NCBI GenBank assembly: GCA_959022875.1
Contig: CAUFAM010000119.1
Coordinates: forward strand, 1 to 5,014
Direction: 5' to 3'
Origin: an uncultured Oscillospiraceae bacterium
Lineage (GTDB): Bacteria; Bacillota; Clostridia; Oscillospirales; Oscillospiraceae
Length of the DNA stretch: 5,014 bases
In this document: piece after piece, positions 1 through 5,014 of the stretch
Layout of the letters: every line of letters begins with the position of its first letter
Position numbering within the stretch: position 1 is the stretch's first letter
The notes under the pieces: generated by a model
What the model was told of the DNA's origin: nothing
The model's input: the letters and a program-made list of their open reading frames with translations, nothing else
The model's database searches: none
Position numbers and translations under genes: made by a program

Positions 1-754
1 TCCATGGCCGTCATCCGGGCCTGCTGCTCGCTGCAAAAGCTGTCGATGAGGGCGCTATAAATAAAGCCGGAGAGATAGCTGTGCATGATGCGGTTGAGCA
101 CCACCGTGGGAGAGGGGTCAAATTCAAAGGGGACCGACACCTTCTTCTCCTTTTCCGGCGGGGCAAAATAGGTTCTGTGGAAGGGCAGAAGCCGGGTGGA
201 ATGGACCCGGGCGCTCATGCCGTTTTCCATGTCCGTATAGACAATAAAAATCTTCTTCAGCTGCCCGGCGTCATACTGGTCCAGCAGCATGGCGCTGATC
301 TCCCGGGCCCGGTCCAGGGTGGGATTCTGGGCGGTATAGAGAAACATCCGCTCCACCGGGATGTGGTGCTGGGTGAAAAAGCGCCGCCCGTACTCCCCCA
401 CCACAAACAGCTTCATGTCCTTGTGCTCCTCCAGAAGCCGCTGGGCCTCCTTCAGCACATTCTGGTTGTAGGCCCCGGCCAGGCCCTTGTCCGCCGTAAT
501 TACCAGACAGCCGTAGGTCCCCACAAGTTCCGGTTCCTGGTCTGGGGGATAAAAGTAGTGGCTGTCCACGTCGTTGACAGTGCGAAACACCCGCTTGATT
601 TCGCTGCGCAGGGCGTCAAAATAGGGCCGGGTCTGCTCCAGCTCGCTGCGGGCCTTTCTAAGCTTGGTGGAAGCGATGAGGTACATGGCGTTGGTGATTT
701 TCCGGGTCTGCTGAATGCTGTCGATTCTGCTTTTGATTTCCGTTGTGGTTCCAT
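1..754 (-). pseudogene. atpG: F1Fo ATP synthase gamma subunit, frameshifted at its start and cut by the window edge
   Basis: This encodes the central-stalk gamma subunit of F1, the rotor shaft that turns inside the alpha3beta3 ring. Reading the minus strand from 749 gives an uninterrupted frame of about 249 codons to the window edge, against roughly 285-300 for the family. It opens with the typical gamma N-terminal helix (TTTEIKSRIDSIQQTRKIT, then NAMYLIASTKLRKA) and later has the conserved core LVITADKGLAGAYNQNV. The C-terminal helix is only beginning at the edge (EQQARMTAMD). A clear start exists: ATG at 754-752, five bases after the atpA stop, with GAGG ahead of it overlapping that stop. 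However, this ATG is not in the gamma frame. The sequence reads ATGGAACCACAACG, where ATG-GNA-ACC-ACA-ACG is expected, so one base seems lost. No ATG, GTG or TTG lies nearby in the gamma frame. Identity is sure; whether the indel is real or a sequencing error is not. Confidence 0.8.
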
Positions 755-759
755 GGCCT

Positions 760-1749
760 TTACCTCGTTTCTGCCGGAGAAGTACTGGCCAGCCGCTTTT
801 CCACAAAGGCGCGGGACAGATCCACAATGGACTGCATATCCTCATCGGTCAGCTGCCCGGTCTGGTCAATGCGCCGGCACAGGCTGCCGGCGGTGCGCTC
901 CATGTCGGCCAAAAGCTCCCTGCGAACGCCATCCATCTGCCCAACGGGCACGTCCTGGAGCACATGGTTGAGAGCCGCCACCAGGAGGATCACCTGCTCA
1001 TGCTGGCACAGGGGATGGGATTGCCTCTGGCGCAGCAGGCGCATAAGGCCCTGGCCGTAGCGCAGCTGTTTCCGGGTCAGCTCGTCCAGATCGCTGGAAA
1101 ACTGGGTAAAGACCTCCATCTCCCGGTACTGGGCCAGGTCCAGGCGGAGGGCGCCGGCCGCTTTTTTCATGGCCTTGGTCTGGGCGTCGCCGCCCACACG
1201 GGACACGGACAGGCCCACGTTGACCGCAGGCCGCTGGCCGGAGAAGAACAGGTCGCTCTCCAGGAAAAACTGTCCGTCGGTGATGGAGATGATATTGGTG
1301 GGAATATAGGCGGAGACATCCCCGGCCTGGGTCTCCACGATGGGCAGGGCGGTCATACTGCCGCCCCCTCGCTCCTGGGAGAGGTGGGCCGAGCGCTCCA
1401 GCAGACGGGAGTGGAGGTAGAACACGTCACCCGGGTACGCCTCACGGCCGGGGGAGCGCCCCAGCAGCAAACTCAGGGCCCGGTAGGCGATGGCGTGCTT
1501 GGACAGGTCGTCATAGACGATGAGCACGTCCCTGCCCTGCTCCATAAAATACTCCCCCAGGGCACAGCCGGCATAGGGGGCAATGTATTGCAGGGTGGCA
1601 GAGTCGCTGGCCGAGGCGCTGACCACGATGGAGTAGTCCATGGCGCCGGATTTCTCCAGGGTCTGCACAATCTGAGCCACGGAGCTTGCCTTCTGGCCAA
1701 TGGCCACATAGATGCACACCACGTCCTTCCCCTTCTGGTTGAGCATGGT
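760..1749 (-). pseudogene. atpA: F1Fo ATP synthase alpha subunit, 5'-truncated (C-terminal two-thirds)
   Basis: This is the non-catalytic nucleotide-binding alpha subunit of the F1 headpiece. The frame begins at the family's LNQKGKDVVCIYVAIGQKAS block and continues through IVYDDLSKHAIAYRALSLLL, PGREAYPGDVFYLHSRLLER, ETQAGDVSAYIPTNIISITD and the VGLSVSRVGG segment, which carries the arginine that reaches into the catalytic site. The C-terminal helical domain is present and ends in TAA at 760-762. It is 328 codons long against about 500 usually. The beta-barrel domain and the Walker A loop (GDRQTGKT in other species, about 10-15 residues upstream of the break) are missing. The first in-frame ATG, at 1746, is an internal Met of the family and has no ribosome binding site, because atpB coding sequence lies directly upstream. 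The remaining part has no internal stop, so the truncation looks recent or artefactual. Confidence 0.9.
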
Positions 1750-2329
1750 AGCTCTGGATCAGGGCGTAGAGCAAGGTAAACAGCACGGCCACCACAACCG
1801 GAAGGACAAAGCTCAGCTGGATGTAATAGTACACAAGCTCCGTCACCAGAAGTCCGCTGAGCAGCGCTCCGAAGAGCCGGAAGCTCATGGAAATGAGCAG
1901 AGAGATTTCCTTTAGGGCGCTTCCAATGCCCCGCACGCCGTTTCCGGCAACCGCGCCCGAGACAATGACCAGGTAGGACAGTACCCCCAGCATAATGGCT
2001 CCATTGACGTCGGACAGGGGCGCAGGGAGGGTGACGGAATGCCCCGCCGCGGAAACCGCCTGAACGCCAAACAGCTCAAACAGCGTGCCAAAGAAAATGT
2101 AGGCCCCGGCGGCAAACAGATACGCCCCCAGAAAGCCGTTGCGCCACGGGCTGTTGCTCTTGGCCAGGCCGTCAAAGAGGCTCACCGCCTCCTCCAGCAG
2201 CAGCTGCACCCGCCCGGGCACATACTGAAACTTGGGGATCACAAAAATCCGAAGCAGCGCCGCGGCAGCCAGCAGCACCAGGCACAGGGCGATCCACAGC
2301 AGATAAAAGCGCTTATTGACTTGCTTCAT
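1511..2329 (-). pseudogene. atpB: Fo ATP synthase subunit a, 3'-truncated and fused out of frame to atpA
   Basis: Subunit a is the membrane stator that forms the proton or sodium half-channels against the c-ring. About 194 residues are genuine: an N-terminal membrane segment (residues 6-26), LGAYLFAAGAYIFFGTLFELFG, the LPAPLSDVNGAIMLGVL stretch matching the family's P-T-x-D-x-N region, and ISMSFRLFGALLSG with the essential channel arginine. The frame reaches the final helix (VVVAVLFTLLYALIQSY) including its conserved Gln. It then crosses the deletion and reads atpA out of frame for 78 residues to a stop at 1511-1513. About 20 native C-terminal residues are lost. I prefer the ATG at 2329 because AGAAGGA lies 6-7 bases ahead of it; the ATG at 2335 abuts that site. 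After the arginine, the usual G-N-M-x-A-G-E is G-A-L-L-S-G-L, so this is a divergent branch of the family. It follows the MFS gene by about 30 bases with no terminator between. Confidence 0.85.
1747..1753. other. Deletion junction between atpB and atpA
   Basis: On the minus strand the sequence reads CAGAGCTAC|CATGCTCAAC. Left of the break it follows subunit a up to the conserved Gln in its last membrane helix (ALIQSY). Right of it, the sequence follows alpha from MLNQKGKD in another reading frame. The two sides probably share a few bases such as ACC or TAC, so the exact point cannot be fixed. In standard operons this interval would hold the last ~20 codons of atpB, then atpE, atpF, atpH and ~190 codons of atpA, roughly 2 kb in all. 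No insertion sequence or long repeat is visible at the junction. Confidence 0.8.
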
Positions 2330-2359
2330 GTTCATTCCTTCTTTTCCTGCTTAGCTGCT

Positions 2360-3538
2360 TCAACCCACAGTGCGGCTGCTCTTCAGTCCCTGATAGTAGC
2401 CGTCCACATAGATCATATACACCATTCCGCCCACCACATAGGCAATGGCCGTCACCGCAAACCCGGAGGTCAGACCGATGGACTCCTGCATAAAGCCCAT
2501 GAGCAGCGAGCCAATGCCAATGCCGATGTCGTAGGAGAGCATATAGGTGGAGTTGGCCACGCCCCGCTGGGGCGCGGGAGTGGTGCCGGTGACGAAGGAC
2601 TGGAACAGGGGCTGGAGAATACCGTAGCCAAGACCGAAGAAGAACCCGGCCGCCAGCAGATGGACGCCGGTGGTCAAAAACAGGAAGCTGAGCATGGTGA
2701 GGATGAGCACCACCAGGCTGGCATAGACCAGGGGGCGGTGCTTGCCTGCGTCAATGGCCTTCTGGGTAGAGGTCTTGGAGAGAAGCATACCCACCACCAG
2801 GCAGATATAGAAATAGTGCAGGTACCCCATAATGTCCTTCTCCTGGGCCAGGATGGAGGAGTAGGCAATGACCGCGCCGTAGGGGATCATCAGAAACATC
2901 ATGTTCAGCATGAAGGGGGCAGCGGGGCCGTAGAGGGACTCCTTCAAGGAGAACTTTTTCCGCTCTACCTTGGGATACTTCAGCCGGCAGCAGGACACGC
3001 AAATGAGCGCGGCCACCGTAATGCCGAAAATGGTGAGGAAGGAGGCCTGGCTGCTCATATTGCTCTGGACCTGAAGGCCCACATAGGGACCCACCGCCAT
3101 GCCGATGGACACCGTGAAGGCAAAGCGGCTGATGCCCTCAGTGATCCTGGCCACCGGCGGCACGTCACCGGCCATGGTCATGGTGGCAGAGGCGCACACG
3201 GAGTAAACCGCGCCCATGTAAAGCCGCACCACAATCAGCAGCCCAAACACCGGAAAAATCAGAAAGGCCGGGAAGGACAGGCAGAATAGGGCCAGAAACA
3301 GCAGATAGACCCGATAGCGGTTAAAGTTGTCCAGCAAATAGCCCGCCACCGGACGAAACAGCACCGTGGCCACGGACATAGCAGTCAGAACAATGCCCAC
3401 CTTGGAGCCTGTGATGCCGATTTCCGCACAGTAGACCGGGATAATGGGGATGGAGGCATAAAATGCCGCCAGCACCAGCAAATTGGTAATAAACAGAAGG
3501 ATAAACCTCCTGTTCCAGATCTTTTCCGCTTTTTCCAT
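2360..3538 (-). CDS. MFS transporter, probably drug or small-molecule efflux
   Basis: This is a complete 392-residue secondary transporter of the major facilitator superfamily, with about twelve hydrophobic segments in the cytoplasmic membrane. Residues 66-77 (GYLLDNFNRYRV) fit MFS motif A, in the loop between helices 2 and 3. The C-terminal half carries GFFFGLGYGILQPLFQSFV, then PQRGVANSTYMLSYDIGIGIG, typical of small drug-type MFS proteins. The ATG at 3538 is chosen because AAAAGGAG precedes it by about 10 bases and the N-terminus (MEKAEKIWNRRF, then helix 1) is normal. The longer frame to 3583 would run into the operator and past the predicted transcript start. The gene is divergent from a marR gene, from which it is separated by two palindromic operators, so its expression is probably induced when MarR binds a ligand. 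That ligand and the exported substrate cannot be read from the sequence. Downstream, atpB follows closely in the same direction. Confidence 0.9.
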   Translation of the reverse strand: MEKAEKIWNRRFILLFITNLLVLAAFYASIPIIPVYCAEIGITGSKVGIVLTAMSVATVLFRPVAGYLLDNFNRYRVYLLFLALFCLSFPAFLIFPVFGLLIVVRLYMGAVYSVCASATMTMAGDVPPVARITEGISRFAFTVSIGMAVGPYVGLQVQSNMSSQASFLTIFGITVAALICVSCCRLKYPKVERKKFSLKESLYGPAAPFMLNMMFLMIPYGAVIAYSSILAQEKDIMGYLHYFYICLVVGMLLSKTSTQKAIDAGKHRPLVYASLVVLILTMLSFLFLTTGVHLLAAGFFFGLGYGILQPLFQSFVTGTTPAPQRGVANSTYMLSYDIGIGIGSLLMGFMQESIGLTSGFAVTAIAYVVGGMVYMIYVDGYYQGLKSSRTVG

Positions 3539-3571
3539 ACAAGCAAAACTCCTTTTCTCTCGAGACAATAA

Positions 3572-3595
3572 AAATAGTGGCAAATGCCACTATTT
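3572..3595. promoter_or_regulatory. Palindromic operator 1 (probable MarR site)
   Basis: This is a perfect inverted repeat with two 11-base arms, AAATAGTGGCA and TGCCACTATTT, separated by AA. Its size and symmetry suit a winged-helix MarR dimer. It begins one base downstream of the MFS -10 box and covers the predicted start of transcription, a classical repressor position. Which protein binds is inferred from the adjacent divergent marR gene. Confidence 0.8.
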
Positions 3596-3596
3596 C

Positions 3597-3625
3597 AATA
3601 TACCACGGAGAAAATTCCCTGTCAA
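3597..3625 (-). promoter_or_regulatory. Promoter of the MFS transporter gene
   Basis: On the minus strand a perfect TTGACA (-35, 3625-3620) is followed by a 17-base spacer and TATATT (-10, 3602-3597). This is a near-consensus sigma-A promoter. Transcription would start near 3590, giving a leader of about 52 bases to the ATG at 3538. The start point falls inside one palindromic operator, and the -35 box lies only a few bases from the second. A bound repressor should therefore block polymerase directly. Confidence 0.85.
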
Positions 3626-3628
3626 TAG

Positions 3629-3650
3629 TTAGTTGCAATTGCCACCATTT
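3629..3650. promoter_or_regulatory. Operator 2, imperfect copy of operator 1
   Basis: TTAGTTGCAATTGCCACCATTT matches the corresponding 22 bases of operator 1 at 18 positions, with the TTGCCACCATTT half best kept and a GCAATTGC centre. The aligned sites are 55 bp apart, about five helical turns, so both would lie on the same face of the DNA. This copy sits just upstream of the MFS -35 box and about 25 bases upstream of the marR -35 box, so it could serve both promoters. Confidence 0.65.
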
Positions 3651-3674
3651 TTATGGAATTGGCCTCAAAACGTG

Positions 3675-3704
3675 TTTACAACGGGAAGGCTTCTGCGCTA
3701 TAAT
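3675..3704 (+). promoter_or_regulatory. Promoter of the marR gene
   Basis: TTTACA (3675-3680) and a perfect TATAAT (3699-3704) are separated by 18 bases. The predicted start of transcription is near 3711, giving a very short leader of about 22 bases before the TTG start codon. No operator copy overlaps these boxes; the nearest ends at 3650. Autoregulation of marR may therefore be weaker than control of the transporter. Confidence 0.75.
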
Positions 3705-3732
3705 ATACGAAACTGGTAAGGGGGCGCACAGG

Positions 3733-4182
3733 TTGGAACACGTAACCGACAATCCATTTAAGGCAATCTCAATCCTATATCGAAAATCCCACATCTGGCT
3801 CAACAACAGCTGCGCCCAATACGGCCTTACCGCGGCCCAGGCGATGGTGATTCTCATTGTCTGCGACTTTCAATCCCTGACCCAGGATGAAATTACCAAG
3901 CGCCTGGGACTGGATAAAAGCGTCATCGCTAAAACGGTGACCAAGCTGGAAGAAATGGGCTTTCTGGTGCGCACGCCCAATCCCAAGGACAAGCGGACCT
4001 ACTGCATTGAGCCCACCGAGCAGTCCTGGGCCGCCTACCCGGCGGTCAAAGAGCAAATTGACATCTGCTTTCAGCGCATGACCTGCCAGATGTCCCCCGA
4101 GCAGCAGGCACAGTTCAAGCAGCTGCTGCTCCTGGCCGTCCAGGCCACCATTGCCCAGGAGGACGGCGCCCTGGAGCTTTGA
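3733..4182 (+). CDS. MarR-family transcriptional regulator
   Basis: This is a 149-residue winged-helix repressor, the normal size for MarR proteins. An N-terminal dimerisation helix (residues 8-27) leads into the DNA-binding domain. LTQDEITKRLGL and DKSVIAKTVTKLEEMGFL (about 49-78) form the helix-turn-helix. RTPNPKDKRTYCIEPTE (80-96) is the wing, with the family's conserved D-x-R. A C-terminal helix pair follows (about 104-142). I place the start at TTG 3733, because GGTAAGGGGG precedes it at good spacing and a promoter lies just before. The open frame continues upstream to 3577, but that part runs through both promoters and reads like no protein. Five cysteines (27, 44, 91, 112, 118) would allow redox sensing, but nothing shows it. 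The likely target is the divergent MFS gene through the two operators. A strong terminator follows. Confidence 0.88.
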   Translation: MEHVTDNPFKAISILYRKSHIWLNNSCAQYGLTAAQAMVILIVCDFQSLTQDEITKRLGLDKSVIAKTVTKLEEMGFLVRTPNPKDKRTYCIEPTEQSWAAYPAVKEQIDICFQRMTCQMSPEQQAQFKQLLLLAVQATIAQEDGALEL

Positions 4183-4230
4183 CGGGCGGACATTCCTTTG
4201 CCCTGCATAGCCCTCCCCCGGAAAAACCAA

Positions 4231-4279
4231 AAGCCCCCTGCCCAGACGGTTCCAATCACCGTCACCGGGCAGGGGGCTT
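4231..4279 (+). terminator. Intrinsic terminator of marR
   Basis: A 13-base arm AAGCCCCCTGCCC (4231-4243) pairs perfectly with GGGCAGGGGGCTT (4267-4279). An inner stem, GACGGT with ACCGTC, closes a 7-base loop. The stem begins about 48 bases after the marR stop. The T tract after it is short (TTGTTTG) and A residues precede it, so it may act in both directions. Confidence 0.8.
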
Positions 4280-4351
4280 GTTTGATGGGTCTGTGGCAGG
4301 TTTAGCCATGGGAGGCAGAAAAGAAGCGTGGGATGTGCTTTGCAATGAAAT
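4280..4351. other. Short spacer with no recognised feature
   Basis: Between the marR terminator and the tRNA-linked terminator I see no gene start with a ribosome binding site, no promoter with credible spacing and no repeat. It separates two converging transcription units. Confidence 0.5.
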
Positions 4352-4392
4352 AAAAAAACTCGTTGCAAGCGATCTCTCGCTTACAACGAGTT
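4352..4392 (-). terminator. Intrinsic terminator directly after the tRNA 3' end
   Basis: Read on the minus strand, AACTCGTTG, a T, AAGCGA, a GAGA tetraloop, TCGCTT, a G and CAACGAGTT form a 16-pair hairpin with a single U-G wobble. A run of seven T follows (4358-4352). The GNRA loop and U tract make this a strong terminator for leftward transcription. It starts at the final base of the CCA of the tRNA fragment, as expected for the original terminator of that tRNA gene. Confidence 0.88.
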
Positions 4393-4414
4393 GGTGCGGC
4401 TGACGGGAGTCGAA
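4392..4414 (-). repeat. tRNA 3'-end fragment, probable attachment site (att) of an integrated element
   Basis: The minus strand reads TTCGACTCCCGT then CAGCCGCACCA. This is a T-loop (TTCGACT), the 3' half of the T stem (CCCGT), a 7-base acceptor strand (CAGCCGC), discriminator A and an encoded CCA. The rest is missing: bases before the T-loop (GGGCATT) do not pair as a T stem, and no GCGGCTG acceptor strand lies upstream at tRNA distance. A fragment spanning T-loop to CCA, followed by the original terminator, is the usual duplicate left at the far end of an element that integrates into a tRNA gene. The acceptor sequence with discriminator A would suit a tRNA-Leu, but this is a guess. By this reading the element lies at positions above 4414 and the chromosome at positions below it. 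Confidence 0.72.
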
Positions 4415-4564
4415 AATGCCCACTCTTTTTTCCGCTCCTTTTCCTGTCCCCTGTACCCCTTGATATGACTGGTTTTTCCGTCTCTTTGTTCTTCTCCGCT
4501 CTGCTTCTCTCTGCCCCCGTCAGACCAAAATAACGACCAAACAACGGCCCAAATTGGGACAGAA
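4415..4564. other. Pyrimidine-rich non-coding stretch inside the presumed element end
   Basis: The plus strand is dominated by C and T from about 4421 to 4516, so the minus strand is purine-rich. An open frame of about 80 codons exists on the minus strand, but it starts at a TTG without a ribosome binding site and runs on through the tRNA fragment and its terminator. I do not regard it as a gene. The stretch separates the DUF2442 terminator from the att fragment. Confidence 0.5.
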
Positions 4565-4590
4565 AAAACCGGGGATCACTCCCCGGTTTT
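4563..4590 (-). terminator. Intrinsic terminator of the DUF4160-DUF2442 unit
   Basis: On the minus strand AAAACCGGGGA pairs with TCCCCGGTTTT around the 4-base loop GTGA, and the T run extends to six (down to 4563). It lies 17 bases after the stop of the DUF2442 gene. Confidence 0.88.
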
Positions 4591-4606
4591 CATCCATGCC
4601 CAGCTC

Positions 4607-4903
4607 CTAAATGACCTCCCGCAAAGGATCAGCCACAGCCGGGCAGCTCTCGTAAATCTCGCACGGGTCTAAATCCACACAGGCGCATGGATCACGGTCA
4701 CCGTTCACATCCCATGCAACGGTATCATTCAGGACGGTAAGGCGCTGACTGAAAAACTCAGCGTCCTGGAGCGGGGCAAACACCCCGCCCTTTTCCAGCA
4801 GGGGCTTTGTGTCCAGCAGGCGGATTGTTCCGTCACTGAAATAGGCGTAGACCGTGAAGTTCTCCCCGGCCACCGCCTGCACTACTTTGGGGATCAAATC
4901 CAT
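4607..4903 (-). CDS. DUF2442 domain protein
   Basis: This is a complete 98-residue protein of the DUF2442 type. An N-terminal beta-rich part (VVQAVAGENFTVYAYFSDG, about residues 7-25) leads into IRLLDTKPLLEKGGVFAPL and the core LNDTVAWDVNGDRDP. The C-terminus carries ACVDLDPCEIYESCP, matching the family's V-x-W ... D-x-D-P-x-x-x-Y-E ending. Three to four cysteines cluster in that last part; metal binding is conceivable but unproven. The ATG at 4903 is preceded by AAAGGAGGG at ideal spacing; a longer frame exists to 5008 but overlaps the upstream gene. It begins 14 bases after the stop of the DUF4160 gene, so the two form one operon, and a strong terminator follows. Such pairs occur widely on mobile elements and are sometimes described as toxin-antitoxin-like; no activity can be claimed from this sequence. 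There is no signal peptide, so it is presumably cytoplasmic. Confidence 0.82.
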   Translation of the reverse strand: MDLIPKVVQAVAGENFTVYAYFSDGTIRLLDTKPLLEKGGVFAPLQDAEFFSQRLTVLNDTVAWDVNGDRDPCACVDLDPCEIYESCPAVADPLREVI

Positions 4904-4917
4904 ATTGCCCTCCTTTC

Positions 4918-5014
4918 TCAGACAAGGGGGTTGATCCGGTTTAGGGGTTTTGCGTCCTTGGACAGCTCCCAGTTCTGCATCAATTCGTCCTGGTGAATTG
5001 TACACCACGCCAGT
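4918..5014 (-). CDS. DUF4160 domain protein, C-terminal end only
   Basis: Only the last 31 residues are in the window: LAWCTIHQDELMQNWELSKD, then AKPLNRINPLV and TGA at 4920-4918. The pattern W-x-x-x-H-x-x-E-L-x-x-N-W-x-L ... P-L-x-x-I-x-P-L is the usual ending of DUF4160 proteins, small proteins of about 80-100 residues normally found just upstream of DUF2442 genes. The partnership with the next gene supports the call. The gene continues beyond the right edge, so its start and promoter are not visible. Confidence 0.72.
   Translation of the reverse strand, partial: LAWCTIHQDELMQNWELSKDAKPLNRINPLV

Noticed and set aside
81..1779. Long plus-strand open frames opposite the atp genes
   Set aside because: They are antisense to clear atpG and atpA coding sequence, have low-complexity composition rich in Gly, His and Gln, and no ribosome binding sites. 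They arise from the GC-rich codon usage of the real genes.
2039..3289. Plus-strand open frame of 416 codons opposite atpB and the MFS gene
   Set aside because: It spans two real minus-strand genes and their intergenic gap. The translation is His, Gly and Gln rich with no recognisable domain.
3577..3732. Upstream extension of the marR reading frame
   Set aside because: It starts inside an operator and runs through both promoters, upstream of the predicted marR transcript start. The TTG at 3733 with a ribosome binding site is far better placed.
4392..4500. A complete tRNA gene on the minus strand
   Set aside because: Only the T-loop to CCA portion is present. No matching acceptor 5' strand, anticodon arm or D arm could be found upstream.
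4302..4544. Minus-strand 80-codon frame between DUF2442 and marR
   Set aside because: It starts at TTG with no ribosome binding site, lies after the DUF2442 terminator and reads through the tRNA fragment and a strong terminator hairpin. The protein is basic and unrecognised.
4904..5008. Longer N-terminus for the DUF2442 protein
   Set aside because: The extension overlaps the DUF4160 coding sequence in another frame, and the ATG at 4903 has an excellent ribosome binding site and a family-typical N-terminus.
1..5014. CRISPR array, rRNA, riboswitch, transposase or insertion sequence ends
   Set aside because: I saw no spaced direct repeats, rRNA segments, known riboswitch cores, transposase-like proteins or terminal inverted repeats, including at the atpB-atpA junction.

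Overview
The window looks like a moderately GC-rich Gram-positive gut Firmicute of the Oscillospiraceae type (Flavonifractor / Pseudoflavonifractor-like). This is inferred from protein style, strong AGGAGG-type ribosome binding sites, classical sigma-A promoters and a DUF4160/DUF2442 pair; no single marker fixes the species.

Left part (1-2335, minus strand): a damaged F1Fo ATP synthase operon. In transcription order it holds the 5' nine-tenths of atpB (Fo subunit a), fused out of frame to the last 328 codons of atpA (F1 alpha), then atpG (F1 gamma), which runs off the left edge. The genes normally between atpB and atpA (atpE, atpF, atpH) and the first ~190 codons of atpA, including the Walker A region, are absent. 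The junction lies within about 1747-1753. In addition, atpG is out of frame with its own well-placed ATG, consistent with loss of one base. As written, this locus cannot make a working ATP synthase; a real deletion and an assembly error are both possible.

Middle (2360-4182): an intact divergent pair made of an MFS transporter (minus) and a MarR-family regulator started by TTG (plus). Between them lie a near-consensus promoter for the transporter, a promoter for marR, and two related palindromic operators that bracket the transporter promoter. The transporter sits about 25 nt upstream of atpB with no terminator between, so the atp remnant is probably read from the MarR-controlled promoter.

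Right part (4183-5014): the marR terminator, then the 3' end of a tRNA gene (T-loop through CCA, minus strand) with its own terminator, but without the rest of the tRNA. This is the usual scar at the distal end of an integrative element. To its right, on the presumed element side, are a non-coding pyrimidine-rich spacer, a terminator, a DUF2442 gene and the C-terminus of a DUF4160 gene.

No wholly new system is evident. The most notable points are the atpB-atpA junction, the double operator and the tRNA attachment scar.
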